A stretch of 34,058 nucleotides of DNA from IDS-8 sp040902105 (GCA_040902105.1 JBBDXW010000029.1:1-34058); one strand, 5' to 3'. Numbered from the stretch's first letter, positions 1 to 8,564 are shown. The notes: generated by a model from the sequence alone, not told the origin. Program-made: numbers and translations.

Positions 1-76
1 CGATCTGAATCAACCCACTGCGAAATGTCCAAAGATCCAAGTCCGGCACCTAACGACCGGGTCGACCGGAGCCTGG

Positions 77-2302
77 CTAGACGTTGGCCTTCAATTGATC
101 CGCGATGGGCAGGTGTCGAATACGCTTGCCGGTCGCCGCGAAAATGGCGTTGGTCAGCGCGGGTGCGAGTGGCGGCACTGGCGGCTCCCCGAGGCCTGTC
201 GGTTCGGCACTGCCCGCGACAATGTGCACGTCGATCGTTCTCGGCGACTGGTCGATGCGCATCAGCCGGTACTGATGAAAATTGGTTTCGCGATGTCGAC
301 CACCTTCGATACTCAGCTCTTCGCCGAGCGCGGTGCTCAATGCATCGCAGGCGCCGCCTTCCATCTGGGCGCGCACGCCGTTCGGGTTCACTGCAAGGCC
401 GCAATCCACCGCTCCGGTGAGTTTCAGCACGCTCAACGAACCAGCGTTGTCGACCTTGACATGCGCAACCCAGGCAACGTAGCCGCCAAAGGTGAAATGT
501 CCGGCAATACCGACGCCTTCCCCGTCCGGCAGCTTCCGGCCCCAGCCGGCTTCCCGCGCGGCGACTCGCAAAACTTCAGCCAATCGCCCGGGATTCCAGG
601 TCGGCCCGCCGTGGTTCGAATACGGAAGTTCGCGCGCTGCACCGAGCAGCTTCAGGCGGAACTCGAGCGGATCCTGCCCTGTTTCGTTCGCCAGCTCGTC
701 GATGAAGCTCTGCACGGTGAACGCATTGGCGGTGTGCGCCGGCGCGCGCCATGAGCCGCGCCAGGCGCCCGAGTCCATCGAGAAATATTCGTAGCGCAAA
801 TGTTCGACCAGTCCGGCCGGCGGGTCGTCGGTGTAAATCTCCGATTCCCACAGCGTTGCACCGGCACGCCGGTAATATTTGGACGGGCTTGCGACGCGAT
901 GCCGCCAGGCTTGCGGCAGGCCGCTTTCGCCGACGGCCGCCGTCAATTCGTGCCAGCCGCCGGGACGCAGCACGTCACGCGCCATATCGTCTTCGCGCGT
1001 CCACGTGACCTTCACCGGCAGCCCGGCCGCTTTGGAGACCAGCACTGCTTCAGCGGCATAGTCGGATTCGAGCCGGCGTCCGAATCCGCCGCCGAGCCTT
1101 GTCATCTGCACATCGATCGCCATCCGGTCGAGTCCGGTCAGGTGTGCGATCAGGCGCGATGCGCCGGACGGCATCTGCATCGGACCGATTACGGTGCAGC
1201 GGTCGCTGCGGAAGTCCGCGTAACAATTCTGCGGTTCCAGGGTCGCGTGATGTACGTAAGGCAAACGGTAGCGGCGCGTTACCGTTTGCGTGCTCGAGTC
1301 GATGACGGCATCGAAGTCGCCGTCGTTACGCACGACTTCTCCTTCGCCTTTGTCGAGCGCCGCCTGGCAGGCTTGGTCCAGTGACGACGTCGTTTCGTTT
1401 CGATACGCGCCCTCGTCCCAGCGAATTTCGAGTGCATCGCGGCCTTTCATGGCTGCCCAGGTGGAGTCGGCGACGACCGCGATGCCGGTCGCGAGTGTCG
1501 TCGACGGCGCGCCCGGCTCGGGTCCGGGTATGATGACGACATCCAGCACGCCCTTGATCTTGCGCGTTTCCGTATCGTCGAAGTCAATCAGTCCCCCGTC
1601 AAAGAAGGGGCAACGCGCGATGACCGCATAACGCATGCCGGGCATCTGCACGTCGATACCGTACTTTGCGCGACCTGTGACCACTTCGCTTAGCGCTTTC
1701 GCCTGGACGTCCTTGCCGATCAGGCGAAAATCTTTCGGCGCCTTGAGCTGCGGTTCCTCACCGTCCGGTTCGAGCGTTGCAGCCCGGGCGGCGAGTTCGG
1801 CATAAGGGGCACGACGGCCGGATGCACGATGGACGACCACACCGGGCTCCGTTGCAAGTTCAGCCAAGGGCACCTGCCATTCTGCGGCGGCGGCGCGTAG
1901 CAGAAGGCGACGCGCCCGTGCGCCGAACTCGCGCAACGGCCGGAACAGATCGACCACGCTGGTGCTGCCGCCGGCGCCTTGTGGCACGACTTTCCACGCG
2001 ATTGCGCCCTGATCGTCAAGCATCAGCATGAGCGGCAGTGGTCGCGTCGTTACCCGGGACCAGTCGGCGTCCAGTTCCTCGGCAACCAGCATGCTCATGG
2101 TCGTGTACATGCCCTGGCCCATGTCCGGCTGCGAGATGCCGATGATGGTTGCACCGTCCGGTTCGATGCGGACGAACGTGTTGAGGTCGGCTGCTGCGGC
2201 AGCCTGTTCGCCGCGAGACAGATTGAAGCCCAGCATCAGAGCGCCGGTTGCCGTCAGCGAGACCTGCAGGAATTGTCGCCGCGAAACAATTGCTCCATCC
2301 AT
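77..2302 (-). CDS. Molybdopterin-binding large subunit of an isoquinoline 1-oxidoreductase-type hydroxylase (xanthine oxidase family)
   Basis: This 741-residue protein is the large catalytic subunit of a two-subunit molybdenum hydroxylase that inserts water-derived oxygen into an N-heterocycle or aldehyde. It opens with a twin-arginine signal (SRRQFLQVS, residues about 7-15) and a hydrophobic stretch, so it is probably exported folded. The family motif LGGGFGRR is present. Near the C-terminus, GLGEPPVPPLAPAL carries the expected catalytic Glu (about residue 706). Start: ATG at 2302 has GAGG about 9 nt upstream and leads straight into the Tat signal; the longer open frame to 2530 only shadows the small-subunit gene. 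Its start lies 1 bp after the small-subunit stop (TGA-C-ATG), so translation is probably coupled. The substrate cannot be told from sequence. No cytochrome subunit or XdhC-type maturation gene is visible within the window. Confidence 0.93.
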   Translation of the reverse strand: MDGAIVSRRQFLQVSLTATGALMLGFNLSRGEQAAAAADLNTFVRIEPDGATIIGISQPDMGQGMYTTMSMLVAEELDADWSRVTTRPLPLMLMLDDQGAIAWKVVPQGAGGSTSVVDLFRPLREFGARARRLLLRAAAAEWQVPLAELATEPGVVVHRASGRRAPYAELAARAATLEPDGEEPQLKAPKDFRLIGKDVQAKALSEVVTGRAKYGIDVQMPGMRYAVIARCPFFDGGLIDFDDTETRKIKGVLDVVIIPGPEPGAPSTTLATGIAVVADSTWAAMKGRDALEIRWDEGAYRNETTSSLDQACQAALDKGEGEVVRNDGDFDAVIDSSTQTVTRRYRLPYVHHATLEPQNCYADFRSDRCTVIGPMQMPSGASRLIAHLTGLDRMAIDVQMTRLGGGFGRRLESDYAAEAVLVSKAAGLPVKVTWTREDDMARDVLRPGGWHELTAAVGESGLPQAWRHRVASPSKYYRRAGATLWESEIYTDDPPAGLVEHLRYEYFSMDSGAWRGSWRAPAHTANAFTVQSFIDELANETGQDPLEFRLKLLGAARELPYSNHGGPTWNPGRLAEVLRVAAREAGWGRKLPDGEGVGIAGHFTFGGYVAWVAHVKVDNAGSLSVLKLTGAVDCGLAVNPNGVRAQMEGGACDALSTALGEELSIEGGRHRETNFHQYRLMRIDQSPRTIDVHIVAGSAEPTGLGEPPVPPLAPALTNAIFAATGKRIRHLPIADQLKANV

Positions 2303-2303
2303 G

Positions 2304-2774
2304 TCAGCTTTCCTCGCTGAGGTAATGAGCCGCGCGATGGATTGCCTTGCGCATGCGGTAATAGGTGCCGCAGCGGCAGATGTTGCTGTGGAGGCGATCG
2401 ATGTCCTCGTCGCTCGGGTTCGGGATCTGGCGCAACAGATCGGCCACCGCCATGATCTGGCCGGCCTGGCAGTAACCGCATTGCGGCACGTCTTCCTCGA
2501 GCCACGCCCGTTGTACCGCGTGGGTTGCATCCGGCGACAGGCCTTCGATCGTGGTGACGTTGCGCTTCTGCATGGAACCGATCGGCGTCACGCAGGATCG
2601 CTGCGCCTTACCGTCGACGTGCACCGTGCAGGCCCCACACACGCCGATGCCGCAGCCGAACTTGCTGCCGGTCAGGCCGAACTCGTCGCGCAATACCCAG
2701 AGCAGCGGCTGTTCAGGGTCCCCGTCGTAACGAATACGTTTGCCGTTGACTGTGAGTTCCACGGGTGCCCCCAT
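2304..2774 (-). CDS. 2Fe-2S small subunit of the molybdenum hydroxylase
   Basis: A 156-residue iron-sulfur subunit that passes electrons from the molybdenum subunit encoded just downstream. It shows both clusters of the family: a plant-ferredoxin-type site (CGIGVCGAC, Cys41, 46, 49, then Cys61) and the alpha-helical site (CGYC at 99-102 plus CRC at 133-135). Length matches IorA-type subunits of about 150-160 residues. I chose ATG 2774 because AGG lies about 9 nt upstream and the protein then begins, as usual, with a short beta strand (VELTVNG). An in-frame TTG at 2822 would add 16 residues but has no ribosome site. No signal peptide is present; the pair may be exported by the Tat signal of the large subunit. 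The upstream gene at 2919 is divergent, so the promoter should lie in 2775-2918. Confidence 0.93.
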   Translation of the reverse strand: MGAPVELTVNGKRIRYDGDPEQPLLWVLRDEFGLTGSKFGCGIGVCGACTVHVDGKAQRSCVTPIGSMQKRNVTTIEGLSPDATHAVQRAWLEEDVPQCGYCQAGQIMAVADLLRQIPNPSDEDIDRLHSNICRCGTYYRMRKAIHRAAHYLSEES

Positions 2775-2918
2775 TGTTCTGCCTGGTCGAGTCGTAGACC
2801 CGGAGTCATCGCTATTGTTCAATGGCCGGCATGTCCGGACGGTGTTGTATAACTTCCGGTTCTAACCGGCCGCTTTCACAGCGGGCATCCGGGACCTGCA
2901 AGTCGAATGGAGGAGTGT

Positions 2919-3404
2919 ATGCAATCCGATGACGAGGCGAGATTGACCGGCGGCTGCACCTGCGGAGCCGTCCGTTATCGCATGACCAGCCGCCCGCTGT
3001 TCGTTCATTGCTGTCACTGCCGATGGTGCCAGCGGGAAACCGGCAGCGCGTTTGCACTCAATGCCCTGATCGAGGCGGACCGCGTCTTACTGCTGTCCGG
3101 CGCGCCGGAAACGATCGCGACGCCGTCAAACAGCGGCAAGGGCCAGAAGATCGTTCGTTGCCCGAAATGCCGCGTTGCCCTCTGGAGCCACTACAGCGGC
3201 GGCGGCGATCGGGTGAGCTTCATGCGCGTCGGCACGCTCGACAACCCGGACCTGGTGCCGCCGGATATTCATATATATACATCCACGAAGCAGCCGTGGG
3301 TGGTGCTGCCGGAGGACAAGCCGGCGATGGGCGAGTTTTACGATCTCGACAGATACTGGCCGGCCGAAAGCCTCGAACGACGCCACGCTTTGCGCGCCCG
3401 GTGA
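2919..3404 (+). CDS. GFA/CENP-V family zinc protein
   Basis: A 161-residue protein of the Mss4-like GFA fold, a family named after glutathione-dependent formaldehyde-activating enzyme but of mostly unproven activity. Zinc-binding cysteines are in the expected places: CTC (Cys13, 15), CCHCRWC (31-37) and CPKC (81-84). Start: ATG 2919 has GGAGGAG about 4-5 nt upstream; an in-frame ATG at 2907 overlaps that ribosome site and is unlikely. It is divergent from the molybdenum hydroxylase and convergent with the ChrA gene (42 bp between stops). Nothing nearby suggests formaldehyde metabolism, so the specific function is open. The C-terminal half (PWVVLPEDKPAMGEFY) is typical of the family. Confidence 0.9.
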   Translation: MQSDDEARLTGGCTCGAVRYRMTSRPLFVHCCHCRWCQRETGSAFALNALIEADRVLLLSGAPETIATPSNSGKGQKIVRCPKCRVALWSHYSGGGDRVSFMRVGTLDNPDLVPPDIHIYTSTKQPWVVLPEDKPAMGEFYDLDRYWPAESLERRHALRAR

Positions 3405-3446
3405 TGACAGATGGCATGCTTCCCCCGCGGTTTTCGGCAGGATCGA

Positions 3447-4688
3447 TCATATCCACACTGCAAGCAATCCCCACAGCGCCGCCGCGGCGATAACCCCCGG
3501 GATCGCCATCCGCGCCTTCGAAAGGAACAGCACGGCCAGCGCCACCGCAAACAGGACTACGGATTCCGCTTCGGTAACGCTCACCTTCAGCAACGCCAGA
3601 GTGGTGCCGGCGATCAGGCCGACGACGCCGGCGGTGACGCCCTCCAGAAGCAGCCGGATGCGCGGCTGGTGCACCAACCGTTCGAGCGCATCGTGGCCGA
3701 CCAGGGTGAACGCGAACGCCGGCAGGAAGATTCCCGCAGTCATGGCCACCGCGCCGAGCGGACCGCCGCCGAGATAGCCCACGAAGGTCGAGAAGATAAT
3801 CAGCGGCGCGGGCAGCAAGCCGGACAGCGCGAGTCCGTCGAGAAATTGTGCATTGCTCATCCAGGCACCCTGCGAAACCGCATCGCGTTGCAGGAACGGG
3901 ATTACCGTGTAGGCGCCGCCAAACGTCAGCAGACCGGCTTTCAGTCCCGACCAGAACAAGGTCGGCAGCGGCATGCCCCCGCGAAGTGCGGTATCCGTGG
4001 GCCCGGCGCGACTGCTTAGCGCGTCGAATCCGGAAGGGCCACCGGCCCACATCCAGAGCCCTGCCACACCCGCCACCGCCAATGCCGAAAGCGCCCATGT
4101 CATGACCATCAGCTTTTGCCGCGCAAGCAGGTAGATGAATCCGCCGCTGGCCAGGATGATGCCGAAATGGACCCCGGCCAGATGTGCCACGGTCGCCATG
4201 ATCGCGATGGCCCACAGCCAGTGATCGGTCACCACGTGGCGACCGATGCGGAACACCGCGCGCACGATCAGCGCCGCGACCGCCACCTGTACAGCAGCGA
4301 ACACCGCCGCCACTCCTTGCGTCTGCAGACCGTAGCGCACATAAGCCCACGACAGCAGGAACATCAGCAGGAAGCCCGGCAGCATGAATCCGAGCCCGGC
4401 GAGCACTCCGCCCCGGCGACCGCGCGAACGCATGCCGAAGTAGACGCACAGCTCGTGCGCCTCGGGCCCCGGCAACACCTGGTAGACCGCGAGCACCCGG
4501 TTGAAATGTTTGCTGCTGATCCAGCGTTCCTCATCGACCAGTTCCTGCCGGATCATCGCAATCTGGGCCACCGGGCCGCCCCACGCCAGCGCACCGAAGC
4601 GCAGGAATCGCAGGAACAGCCGGCTCAGCGATTCCCGCGGCACCTGATAAGTGCCGGGCCGGCGATTGGGGACAGTGACTGGTGGCAC
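3447..4688 (-). CDS. chrA: ChrA family chromate/anion transporter, two-domain form
   Basis: A multi-pass inner-membrane protein of about 413 residues with the duplicated CHR architecture. The N-terminal half has FLRFGALAWGGPVAQIAM and a VLPGPEAHE loop; the C-terminal half repeats the theme with LLTFGGAYTVIPFLQ and LLPAPLIIFSTFVGY. The family exports chromate, probably by proton antiport, though many members are annotated only by homology. The open frame begins with GTG 4688, but no ribosome site is visible and the first 15 or so residues (PPVTVPNRRPGTYQ) look unlike a transporter N-terminus. They lie in DNA resembling a mobile-element edge, so GTG 4643 is a real alternative. No ChrB-type regulator is adjacent. 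Confidence 0.9.
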   Translation of the reverse strand: MPPVTVPNRRPGTYQVPRESLSRLFLRFLRFGALAWGGPVAQIAMIRQELVDEERWISSKHFNRVLAVYQVLPGPEAHELCVYFGMRSRGRRGGVLAGLGFMLPGFLLMFLLSWAYVRYGLQTQGVAAVFAAVQVAVAALIVRAVFRIGRHVVTDHWLWAIAIMATVAHLAGVHFGIILASGGFIYLLARQKLMVMTWALSALAVAGVAGLWMWAGGPSGFDALSSRAGPTDTALRGGMPLPTLFWSGLKAGLLTFGGAYTVIPFLQRDAVSQGAWMSNAQFLDGLALSGLLPAPLIIFSTFVGYLGGGPLGAVAMTAGIFLPAFAFTLVGHDALERLVHQPRIRLLLEGVTAGVVGLIAGTTLALLKVSVTEAESVVLFAVALAVLFLSKARMAIPGVIAAAALWGLLAVWI

Positions 4689-4719
4689 TTACGTAAGGTC
4701 AAATTTCCGTGGGATGCGC

Positions 4720-4785
4720 TGTTGGAGCCCGCGAGAGCGGGCGATTCTCCGCGTCGTTATTCGCCCGTTTTCACGGGCTCCAACA
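4720..4785. repeat. REP-like palindrome between chrA and the amidohydrolase pair
   Basis: Two 25-bp arms, 4720-4744 and 4761-4785, are inverted copies with three mismatches (TGTTGGAGCCCGCG... and ...CGGGCTCCAACA). The core GGAGCCCGC is shared with the perfect palindrome at 10820-10898, so both belong to one repeat family of the TGTAGGAGC-type REPs common in gammaproteobacteria. It could act as a terminator or mRNA stabiliser between two same-strand genes. No REP-associated transposase is in the window. Confidence 0.8.
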
Positions 4786-4815
4786 AGGCAAGTCTTCCAT
4801 GATCGGTCGTGCGCG

Positions 4816-6057
4816 TTACCGCGACAGGTCGCTTACGTGCACGCCGTCGATGATGGTGCCGATGGCGTGGCTCGTGTACTCGAACGGGTCGCCGTCGTAG
4901 AGGGCGAGGTCGCCGTCCTTGCCGACTTCGAGGCTGCCGACGCGATCCTCGATGCCGAGAATTTTTGCCGCCTCGATGGTCAGCCCGGCCAGCGTCCGGT
5001 CGAATGAAAGTCCGTGCTGCATCGCAATCGCCGCCTCGAACAAGACCACCCGCGTCTTCGGCACATAGGACTCGAAGCCGCTCTGGAACGCGAACGGGAT
5101 ACCGGCCTCCGCCAGCCTGGCGGGCGTGGTAAAGGACATGTTTTCGGTTTCGCCGTATGCGCGCGCCATGCCGGCATGCACCAGTACGGGCACATTCGCG
5201 GCTTTTATCTCATCCAGGACGAGATAGGCCTCGGCGGCGCCGTCGAGTATCAGGCGAAAGCCGAACTCCTGCTGGATTCGCAGCGCGGACATGATGTCGT
5301 TGTGCCGATGAACGGTGACGAGCAGCGGAACCTCGCCATCCAACACGGCGGCCAGCGCTTCCATGCGCAAATCGCGGGCTGACGGATTCTTTTCCCCGTT
5401 GTCGTCCGGCGCTGCCATTTGCGCTGCATAAACGCGGGCCTTGACGAATTCCGTACGCAGCATCGCTACCGCCTTGCTGCGGTTGCCAGGCGACTTGCGG
5501 CCGTTCTCCTCCGGAACGATTGCACCTTCGCCGAGGGTAGCTGCGACCATTGCAAACGGAACGATGGCGGATTCTGCGACCGTGTCGCCGACGGTTTTGG
5601 CGATCATCGTCTGTCCGGAGACAACTTCACCGGGCGCGTGGCCGGTATGCACGGTCGTGATGCCGAAACTCTGCAACCATTCGATCAGCACTTCACGCGT
5701 GTTGTAAGCATCGATAGCACGAAGTTCGGGCTGTATTGCTTCCGAATGCTCGAGCTGGTCCTGATCATCCGGTTGATTCAGATAGCCCGCGAGCCCGACA
5801 ACGGAGTGCGCGTCGATCAAACCCGGAGTGACGACCGCGGCTTCCACCACGTCAATGCCGTCCGGGATCCGCACCCTGCTCGCGGGACCGACTGCTGCGA
5901 TTTTTCCATCGCGTACCAGGACCACGCCGTCCTCGATCGGCGCGCCGGAGACCGGGTACACGGTCTGGCCGCGGACTGCGATATCCTGTGATTGGGCCGC
6001 CGGCGAAAGCGCAACAAATACCGCCAGCGAGAGGAGTTTCCGAGTTTGCGCGATCAT
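4816..6057 (-). CDS. Exported amidohydrolase-fold protein lacking metal ligands (probable pseudoenzyme)
   Basis: A 413-residue protein with a Sec signal (MIAQTRKLLSLAVFVALSPAAQSQ) and an imidazolonepropionase-like amidohydrolase fold (GVVLVRDGKIAAVG, VVTPGLIDAH, VGSLEVGKDGDLALYDGDPF). It is a homologue of the upstream gene but has lost most metal ligands seen there: the HxH is HSV (84-86), HHVSEAH has become DGAAEAY (271-277) and FHTD has become FQSG (323-326). Fold and length are intact, so this is not a decayed gene. Its ATG overlaps the upstream stop (ATGA at 6054-6057), indicating coupled translation and perhaps a complex of one active and one inactive subunit. Substrate unknown; a cyclic amide or peptide in the periplasm is a guess. 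Confidence 0.88.
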   Translation of the reverse strand: MIAQTRKLLSLAVFVALSPAAQSQDIAVRGQTVYPVSGAPIEDGVVLVRDGKIAAVGPASRVRIPDGIDVVEAAVVTPGLIDAHSVVGLAGYLNQPDDQDQLEHSEAIQPELRAIDAYNTREVLIEWLQSFGITTVHTGHAPGEVVSGQTMIAKTVGDTVAESAIVPFAMVAATLGEGAIVPEENGRKSPGNRSKAVAMLRTEFVKARVYAAQMAAPDDNGEKNPSARDLRMEALAAVLDGEVPLLVTVHRHNDIMSALRIQQEFGFRLILDGAAEAYLVLDEIKAANVPVLVHAGMARAYGETENMSFTTPARLAEAGIPFAFQSGFESYVPKTRVVLFEAAIAMQHGLSFDRTLAGLTIEAAKILGIEDRVGSLEVGKDGDLALYDGDPFEYTSHAIGTIIDGVHVSDLSR

Positions 6058-7394
6058 CGGTGTCCCTCCCCGTAGCCGTGAAATTCCTGTGCAATGGATG
6101 AGGGTGTCAATGCGCCGTAGGCGCCGTCGGAGACCTCGCGGTCGTCCGGATCGTCAAGGTCGAATACGTTCCGGCCCTCGACCCAGGTTTCAAGCACTCT
6201 TGTATACACGCTGAAAGGATCGCCCGAGAGAATCACGAAATCCGCGTCCTTGCCCTGTTCGAGCGAACCGACGCGCTCGTCGAGGCCGAGCATTCGCGCG
6301 CCGGCGAGCGTCAGCCCCTCGAGCGCCTTGTCGCGCGACATGCCGGAGCGCACGGCGAGCGCGCCCATGCGCAGGAACAGGCGCGAGTCGGTAATGTAAT
6401 CGTCGGTGTGAAAACCTACGTCGACGCCCGCCTGTTCCAGCACCGGCGGACTCTTCAGGTCGAGATTCATCGCTTCGAGCTTGCCGCCGGGGCTGTCAAC
6501 AATAATGAGCGACACCGGCACGTCGGCAGCGGCGATTTCGTCGGCAACGCGATGCGCCTCGCTGACGTGATGCAGCACGATCCGATAACCGAATTCGTCC
6601 CGCAGCCGGAGCGCCGTAAGTACGTCATCGTGCCGGTGGGTGTGTTGATGAACCACGCGTTCGCCCTCGAGCACCTCAACGAGGGCTTCGAGGCCCAGGT
6701 TTCGATCCGGCATTTTCTCGTCATCGCCGTCCGCGCGTTCGATCTTGTCGCGATACTCCATTGCGGCGACGAATTGCTGCCGGACAAGCGCCGCCGACTT
6801 GGCGCGCGTCCCCGGGAAGGGTGGCTCGCCGCGCGAATTGGTGCCGTTTGCCATCTTCATGCCGCCAGCCACCCGTCCGTCGCTTCTCCGGTACGCAAGC
6901 GCCTCGATCGTGTTGCCGTCACGCAGTTTCACGTAAATCGTCTGACCGCTCATCAAGTGCCCCGAGCCCGCCATCAGGTTTGCCGTTGTGATGCCGCCGG
7001 CGCGGGCGCGCTTGAAGCCGGCGTCGCGAATGTTGATCGAATCGAGCACGCGCGCTTCGGGCTGAATCGGCGCGGAGGCGTCTGCGCCCGCGACTTCGCC
7101 GATGTGGCTGTGCGAATCCACGAGCCCCGGCACGATCACGCTGCCGGTCACGTCGACGTTGGTCGAATTGCGGGGAATGCGGACCGAGTCTGCGTCGCCC
7201 ACGGCGAGGACTTTGCCGTCGCGTATCACGAGCGTCCCGTTTTCCACGGGCGTTCCCGACACTGGCATGATGGTTGCGCCGGTGAACGCCGTCGTTTCGG
7301 CGCCAGCCGTCCCGGCAATGGACGCGGCAAGCATCCCCAGCACCGCAAAGCAAACAGCCATACTTTGATCCGCCGCGAATGCGCGCTTTCTCAT
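6054..7394 (-). CDS. Exported metal-dependent amidohydrolase (imidazolonepropionase-like)
   Basis: A 446-residue periplasmic amidohydrolase with a Sec-type signal (hydrophobic AVCFAVLGMLAASIAG, cleavage probably after AGA near residue 32). The metal site is complete: HSH (95-97), the His-rich HQHTHRH (249-255), HHVSEAH (275-281) and FHTDD (328-332), with the usual C-terminal VGSLEQGKDADFVILSGDPF. The substrate cannot be told from sequence. Start ATG 7394 is preceded only by a weak purine stretch. It is the first gene of a two-gene operon and overlaps the ligand-less paralogue by 4 bp. The divergent GNAT gene begins about 215 bp away. Confidence 0.9.
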   Translation of the reverse strand: MRKRAFAADQSMAVCFAVLGMLAASIAGTAGAETTAFTGATIMPVSGTPVENGTLVIRDGKVLAVGDADSVRIPRNSTNVDVTGSVIVPGLVDSHSHIGEVAGADASAPIQPEARVLDSINIRDAGFKRARAGGITTANLMAGSGHLMSGQTIYVKLRDGNTIEALAYRRSDGRVAGGMKMANGTNSRGEPPFPGTRAKSAALVRQQFVAAMEYRDKIERADGDDEKMPDRNLGLEALVEVLEGERVVHQHTHRHDDVLTALRLRDEFGYRIVLHHVSEAHRVADEIAAADVPVSLIIVDSPGGKLEAMNLDLKSPPVLEQAGVDVGFHTDDYITDSRLFLRMGALAVRSGMSRDKALEGLTLAGARMLGLDERVGSLEQGKDADFVILSGDPFSVYTRVLETWVEGRNVFDLDDPDDREVSDGAYGALTPSSIAQEFHGYGEGHR

Positions 7395-7610
7395 TGTTTT
7401 TCTCGGAGTGGAGGCGAAGTGGCGCTCAAAGATACAGGAACCGGCAAGGCCCTGCCAAACCTGCGATGGGGCCCTTGGGCCCGCGGCGATCCGGGCAGCA
7501 GTTGGACGCCGGTCGGTTCCCCGGCGAGCCCTGCGGTCCTTCCGTCCGATCGCGGATCAAGTCACGATATTACGTGGTGACTGGCAGAGTGATAATTTAA
7601 AATATTGAAC
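7395..7610. other. Divergent intergenic region (amidohydrolase / GNAT)
   Basis: About 215 bp hold promoters for both directions. A short palindrome GGGCCCTTGGGCCC lies near 7474. AT-rich DNA with GATAAT just upstream of the GNAT start could be a -10 box, but no convincing -35 partner is seen. No gene, repeat or structured RNA is evident. Confidence 0.4.
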
Positions 7611-8087
7611 ATGCCGAATTATTCAATGCAGACGCAAACAAACATACTCCGGGCCACGTCGGAACACTTTACCGATGCCCTTGTGCTGCTCTCCACACAG
7701 CTGCGGGAGCACCATATCGAGGTATCCGAGCCAGCGCTTGCAGCAGCCGTTCAAGGTGTTATCGAAGATCCGGGTCGCGGCATGATTCTTGTTGCCTATA
7801 TTGATCGCCGTTGTGCCGGCGTCGCGTATGTCTCGTTCGTCTGGGCGCTGGAGCATGGCGGCCACTCCGCGTGGCTCGAGGAATTGTACGTTGTTCCCGC
7901 GTTCCGCGGTGGAGGGACAGGCACAGCGCTTCTTCGCGCTGTTATGGCTGAATGTGAATCGTCCGGGTGCGCGGCCCTGGATCTCGAAATCGATGCCGAC
8001 CATGAGAGAGTGCGAACACTTTATGACCGGCATGGGTTCGGCTCCCTTCCTCGACGTCGTTTAGTCAAGCGGCTTAAGGACGGGTAA
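7611..8087 (+). CDS. GNAT family N-acetyltransferase
   Basis: A single-domain acetyltransferase of 158 residues. The acetyl-CoA pyrophosphate loop is visible in LEELYVVPAFRGGGTGTALL (R-x-x-G-x-G type), followed by the strand-helix LDLEIDADHERVRTLYDRHGF typical of the C-terminal half of GNAT proteins. Acceptor unknown; a small molecule or protein amine. The start is uncertain: ATG 7611 and ATG 7626 are both in frame, a TTG lies at 7605, and none has a clear ribosome site. The RidA-family gene follows after 30 bp on the same strand, so the two are probably co-transcribed. Confidence 0.88.
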   Translation: MPNYSMQTQTNILRATSEHFTDALVLLSTQLREHHIEVSEPALAAAVQGVIEDPGRGMILVAYIDRRCAGVAYVSFVWALEHGGHSAWLEELYVVPAFRGGGTGTALLRAVMAECESSGCAALDLEIDADHERVRTLYDRHGFGSLPRRRLVKRLKDG

Positions 8088-8117
8088 CAGACAAATGAGA
8101 GAAAGCAGGTTATTCAT

Positions 8118-8504
8118 ATGCCGGTGATCAAACACAACCCGAAAGAGCTGTTCCCGCAATATCGCTGTTACAGCCATGCAACGGAGATTCATGGTGACTC
8201 ACGGCTCCTGATCATCAGCGGCCTGAATGGCTATCTCCCGGACGGAAAGACCATGCCAGGGTCTTTCGAGGCGCAGGCCGAGATCATCTGGACTCACATA
8301 CAGACCCTGCTTCGATCCGCAGGAATGGATATGCACAATCTGGTCTCCCTGCGCACGTATCTGGCTGATCCCGAGGACGATGAAGCCAACGTGCGCATGC
8401 GTGTCAAGTTCCTGGGCACTCACGAACCATCGTCAACGGTCATTTGCTGCCGGTTGCTGGACCCGAAGTGGAAGCTCGAAATCGAGGCGATGGCGGCAAC
8501 CTAG
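8118..8504 (+). CDS. RidA/YjgF/UK114 family protein without the deaminase arginine
   Basis: A 128-residue Rid-family protein, normally a trimer with ligand sites between subunits. The family end signature is present as KLEIEAMAAT. Aligned without gaps to E. coli RidA over the last 20 residues of the motif (PARS...IEIE against PSST...LEIE), the arginine that binds the imine acid substrate is serine here. The canonical enamine/imine deaminase activity is therefore not expected; other Rid subgroups that lack this Arg have unknown roles. It follows the GNAT gene by 30 bp. A palindromic repeat starts directly after the stop codon. Confidence 0.9.
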   Translation: MPVIKHNPKELFPQYRCYSHATEIHGDSRLLIISGLNGYLPDGKTMPGSFEAQAEIIWTHIQTLLRSAGMDMHNLVSLRTYLADPEDDEANVRMRVKFLGTHEPSSTVICCRLLDPKWKLEIEAMAAT

Positions 8505-8564
8505 GGAAACTCTGCACAAGTCATGATTACAGTCGCTTCGATCAAGACTTGTGCAGAGCTTCCA
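8505..8564. repeat. Palindromic repeat abutting the RidA stop codon
   Basis: Arms at 8505-8526 and 8542-8563 are inverted copies with two mismatches and contain the perfect 13-bp pair CTCTGCACAAGTC / GACTTGTGCAGAG (8510-8522, 8546-8558). It starts one base after the upstream stop and could fold as a terminator, though no T-run follows. A one-arm relative lies at 24980-24998. Confidence 0.8.

Noticed and set aside
2303..2530. 76-residue N-terminal extension of the molybdenum subunit
   Set aside because: It lies wholly over the 2Fe-2S subunit gene and precedes the Tat signal, which must be N-terminal.
3220..4449. 409-codon minus-strand frame
   Set aside because: It reads a different frame of the ChrA gene and runs into the GFA gene; Arg/Gly/Ala-rich with no membrane pattern.
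4682..4697. TGGCACTTACGTAAGG as a sigma-54 core
   Set aside because: The TGGCAC block is there but no TTGC or GC follows at the right spacing, and no gene starts downstream on that strand.
6408..7580. 390-codon plus-strand frame opposite the amidohydrolase
   Set aside because: The minus strand carries all catalytic motifs; this frame is His/Arg-rich shadow.
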